NCBI GenBank assembly: GCA_030668165.1
Contig: DAOUUM010000203.1
Location: forward strand, 1 to 5,943
Origin: Candidatus Heimdallarchaeota archaeon
GTDB taxonomy: Archaea; Asgardarchaeota; Heimdallarchaeia; Heimdallarchaeales; Kariarchaeaceae
Reading direction: 5' to 3'
Length of the DNA: 5,943 nucleotides
In this document: positions 5,587-5,943 of the stretch, piece by piece
Numbering within the stretch: position 1 is the first letter of the stretch
How the letters are laid out: each line of letters opens with the position of its first letter
Program-made: the position numbers and the translations under genes
The notes under the pieces: generated by a model
The model's database searches: none
What the model was told of the DNA's origin: nothing
What the model saw: the letters and a program-made list of their open reading frames with translations, nothing else

Positions 5587-5608
5587 GGTCACCATTGTGT
5601 AGTATTTA

Positions 5609-5943
5609 ATGTCTAATTTCAGTAAAAGAACCTATTTTCACATAGGTGCCACTATATTGGGAGGTTTGGGTATCATTTTACCTATTAACTCTGTATTTAC
5701 TATTGGAATGACAATTTTCGAAACATTCACTGACCAGGGACTTACAGTTTATTTCATCAGTGTTGCACTGATGGGAGTAGGAGCATTCTTTGCAATTCAA
5801 GGTAAAGATTCCAAATTATTTGGGATACTAGGAGGCCTAGGAATGCTAAGCATAGTTATTATGAACTATTCTGCAATTTCAGATCTCAATTCATGGTTTG
5901 ATATCGCAAAACCAGCCATTGGTCATTATGTAATATTACTTGC
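5609..5943 (+). CDS. Four-helix membrane protein B, paralog of A, 3' end cut by window
   Basis: Opens with ATG at 5609 and stays open to the window end, giving 111 full codons. It aligns without gaps to four-helix protein A, with about 79 of 112 residues identical by hand count. The strongest conservation is HIGAT.LG.LGIILPINSV (11-29), SV.LMGVGAFFAIQGKDSK (51-69) and VIMNYS (83-88). Variable sites cluster in the loop at 30-46 and around 92-104. Four membrane segments are expected; the last (about 103 on) is cut, and some 16 residues should be missing. The start is fixed by the alignment and by the TATA box 22 bases upstream. The two copies have diverged in the extracytoplasmic-type loops more than in the helices, as expected for two retained, working paralogs. 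Function is unknown. Confidence 0.82.
   Translation, partial: MSNFSKRTYFHIGATILGGLGIILPINSVFTIGMTIFETFTDQGLTVYFISVALMGVGAFFAIQGKDSKLFGILGGLGMLSIVIMNYSAISDLNSWFDIAKPAIGHYVILL
5771..5815 (+). repeat. 45-base identical stretch shared by the two four-helix genes, copy 2
   Basis: Identical to 3103-3147 in four-helix gene A and in the same reading frame. The sequence differs at once on both sides. Confidence 0.85.

Noticed and set aside
3328..5608. Insertion sequence carrying the beta-helix gene
   Set aside because: No transposase, terminal inverted repeats or target-site duplication could be found. The flanking repeats are tails of a neighbouring gene.

Overview
The window looks archaeal, AT-rich and probably from an Asgard-type or related uncultivated archaeon. 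Most genes have a TATA-like box ending about 20-25 bases before the start codon, with almost no leader, as in leaderless archaeal transcripts. There is also a secreted beta-helix protein with a C-terminal membrane anchor. The lineage is a guess from style, not from a marker gene.

Left part (1-2212): two housekeeping-type genes face each other. A 5'-truncated ADP-ribosylglycohydrolase (1-819, plus) converges on a citrate synthase (minus, stop at 898). The citrate synthase resembles the bacterial hexameric type. Its conserved N-terminus continues upstream of the first standard start codon (GTG at 2085), and the best reading starts at a non-standard ATT at 2163 behind an AGGTG ribosome-binding site and a TATA box.

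Middle intergenic region (2213-2530): no credible gene. It holds three exact copies of ATTATCC (either strand), a 12-bp perfect palindrome and a consensus TATA box that serves no obvious gene.

Right part (2531-5943): a duplicated, apparently undescribed membrane-protein locus. A 91-residue two-helix protein (2559-2834) is followed by a 128-residue four-helix protein (2941-3327). The unit then recurs in damaged form: a copy of the two-helix gene lacking exactly the membrane hairpin (3448-3543), a 3' remnant of the same gene (5465-5507), and a second four-helix gene (5609 to the window end) with about 70% identity to the first. The two four-helix genes share a 28-bp promoter block (26 of 28 identical) and a 45-base identical stretch inside the coding region. 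Between the two damaged copies lies a 603-residue secreted, membrane-anchored right-handed beta-helix protein (3632-5443).

The left-hand genes show no functional link to the right-hand locus. The right-hand genes are all membrane or surface proteins, which suggests a cell-envelope role, but no biochemical function can be read from the sequence.
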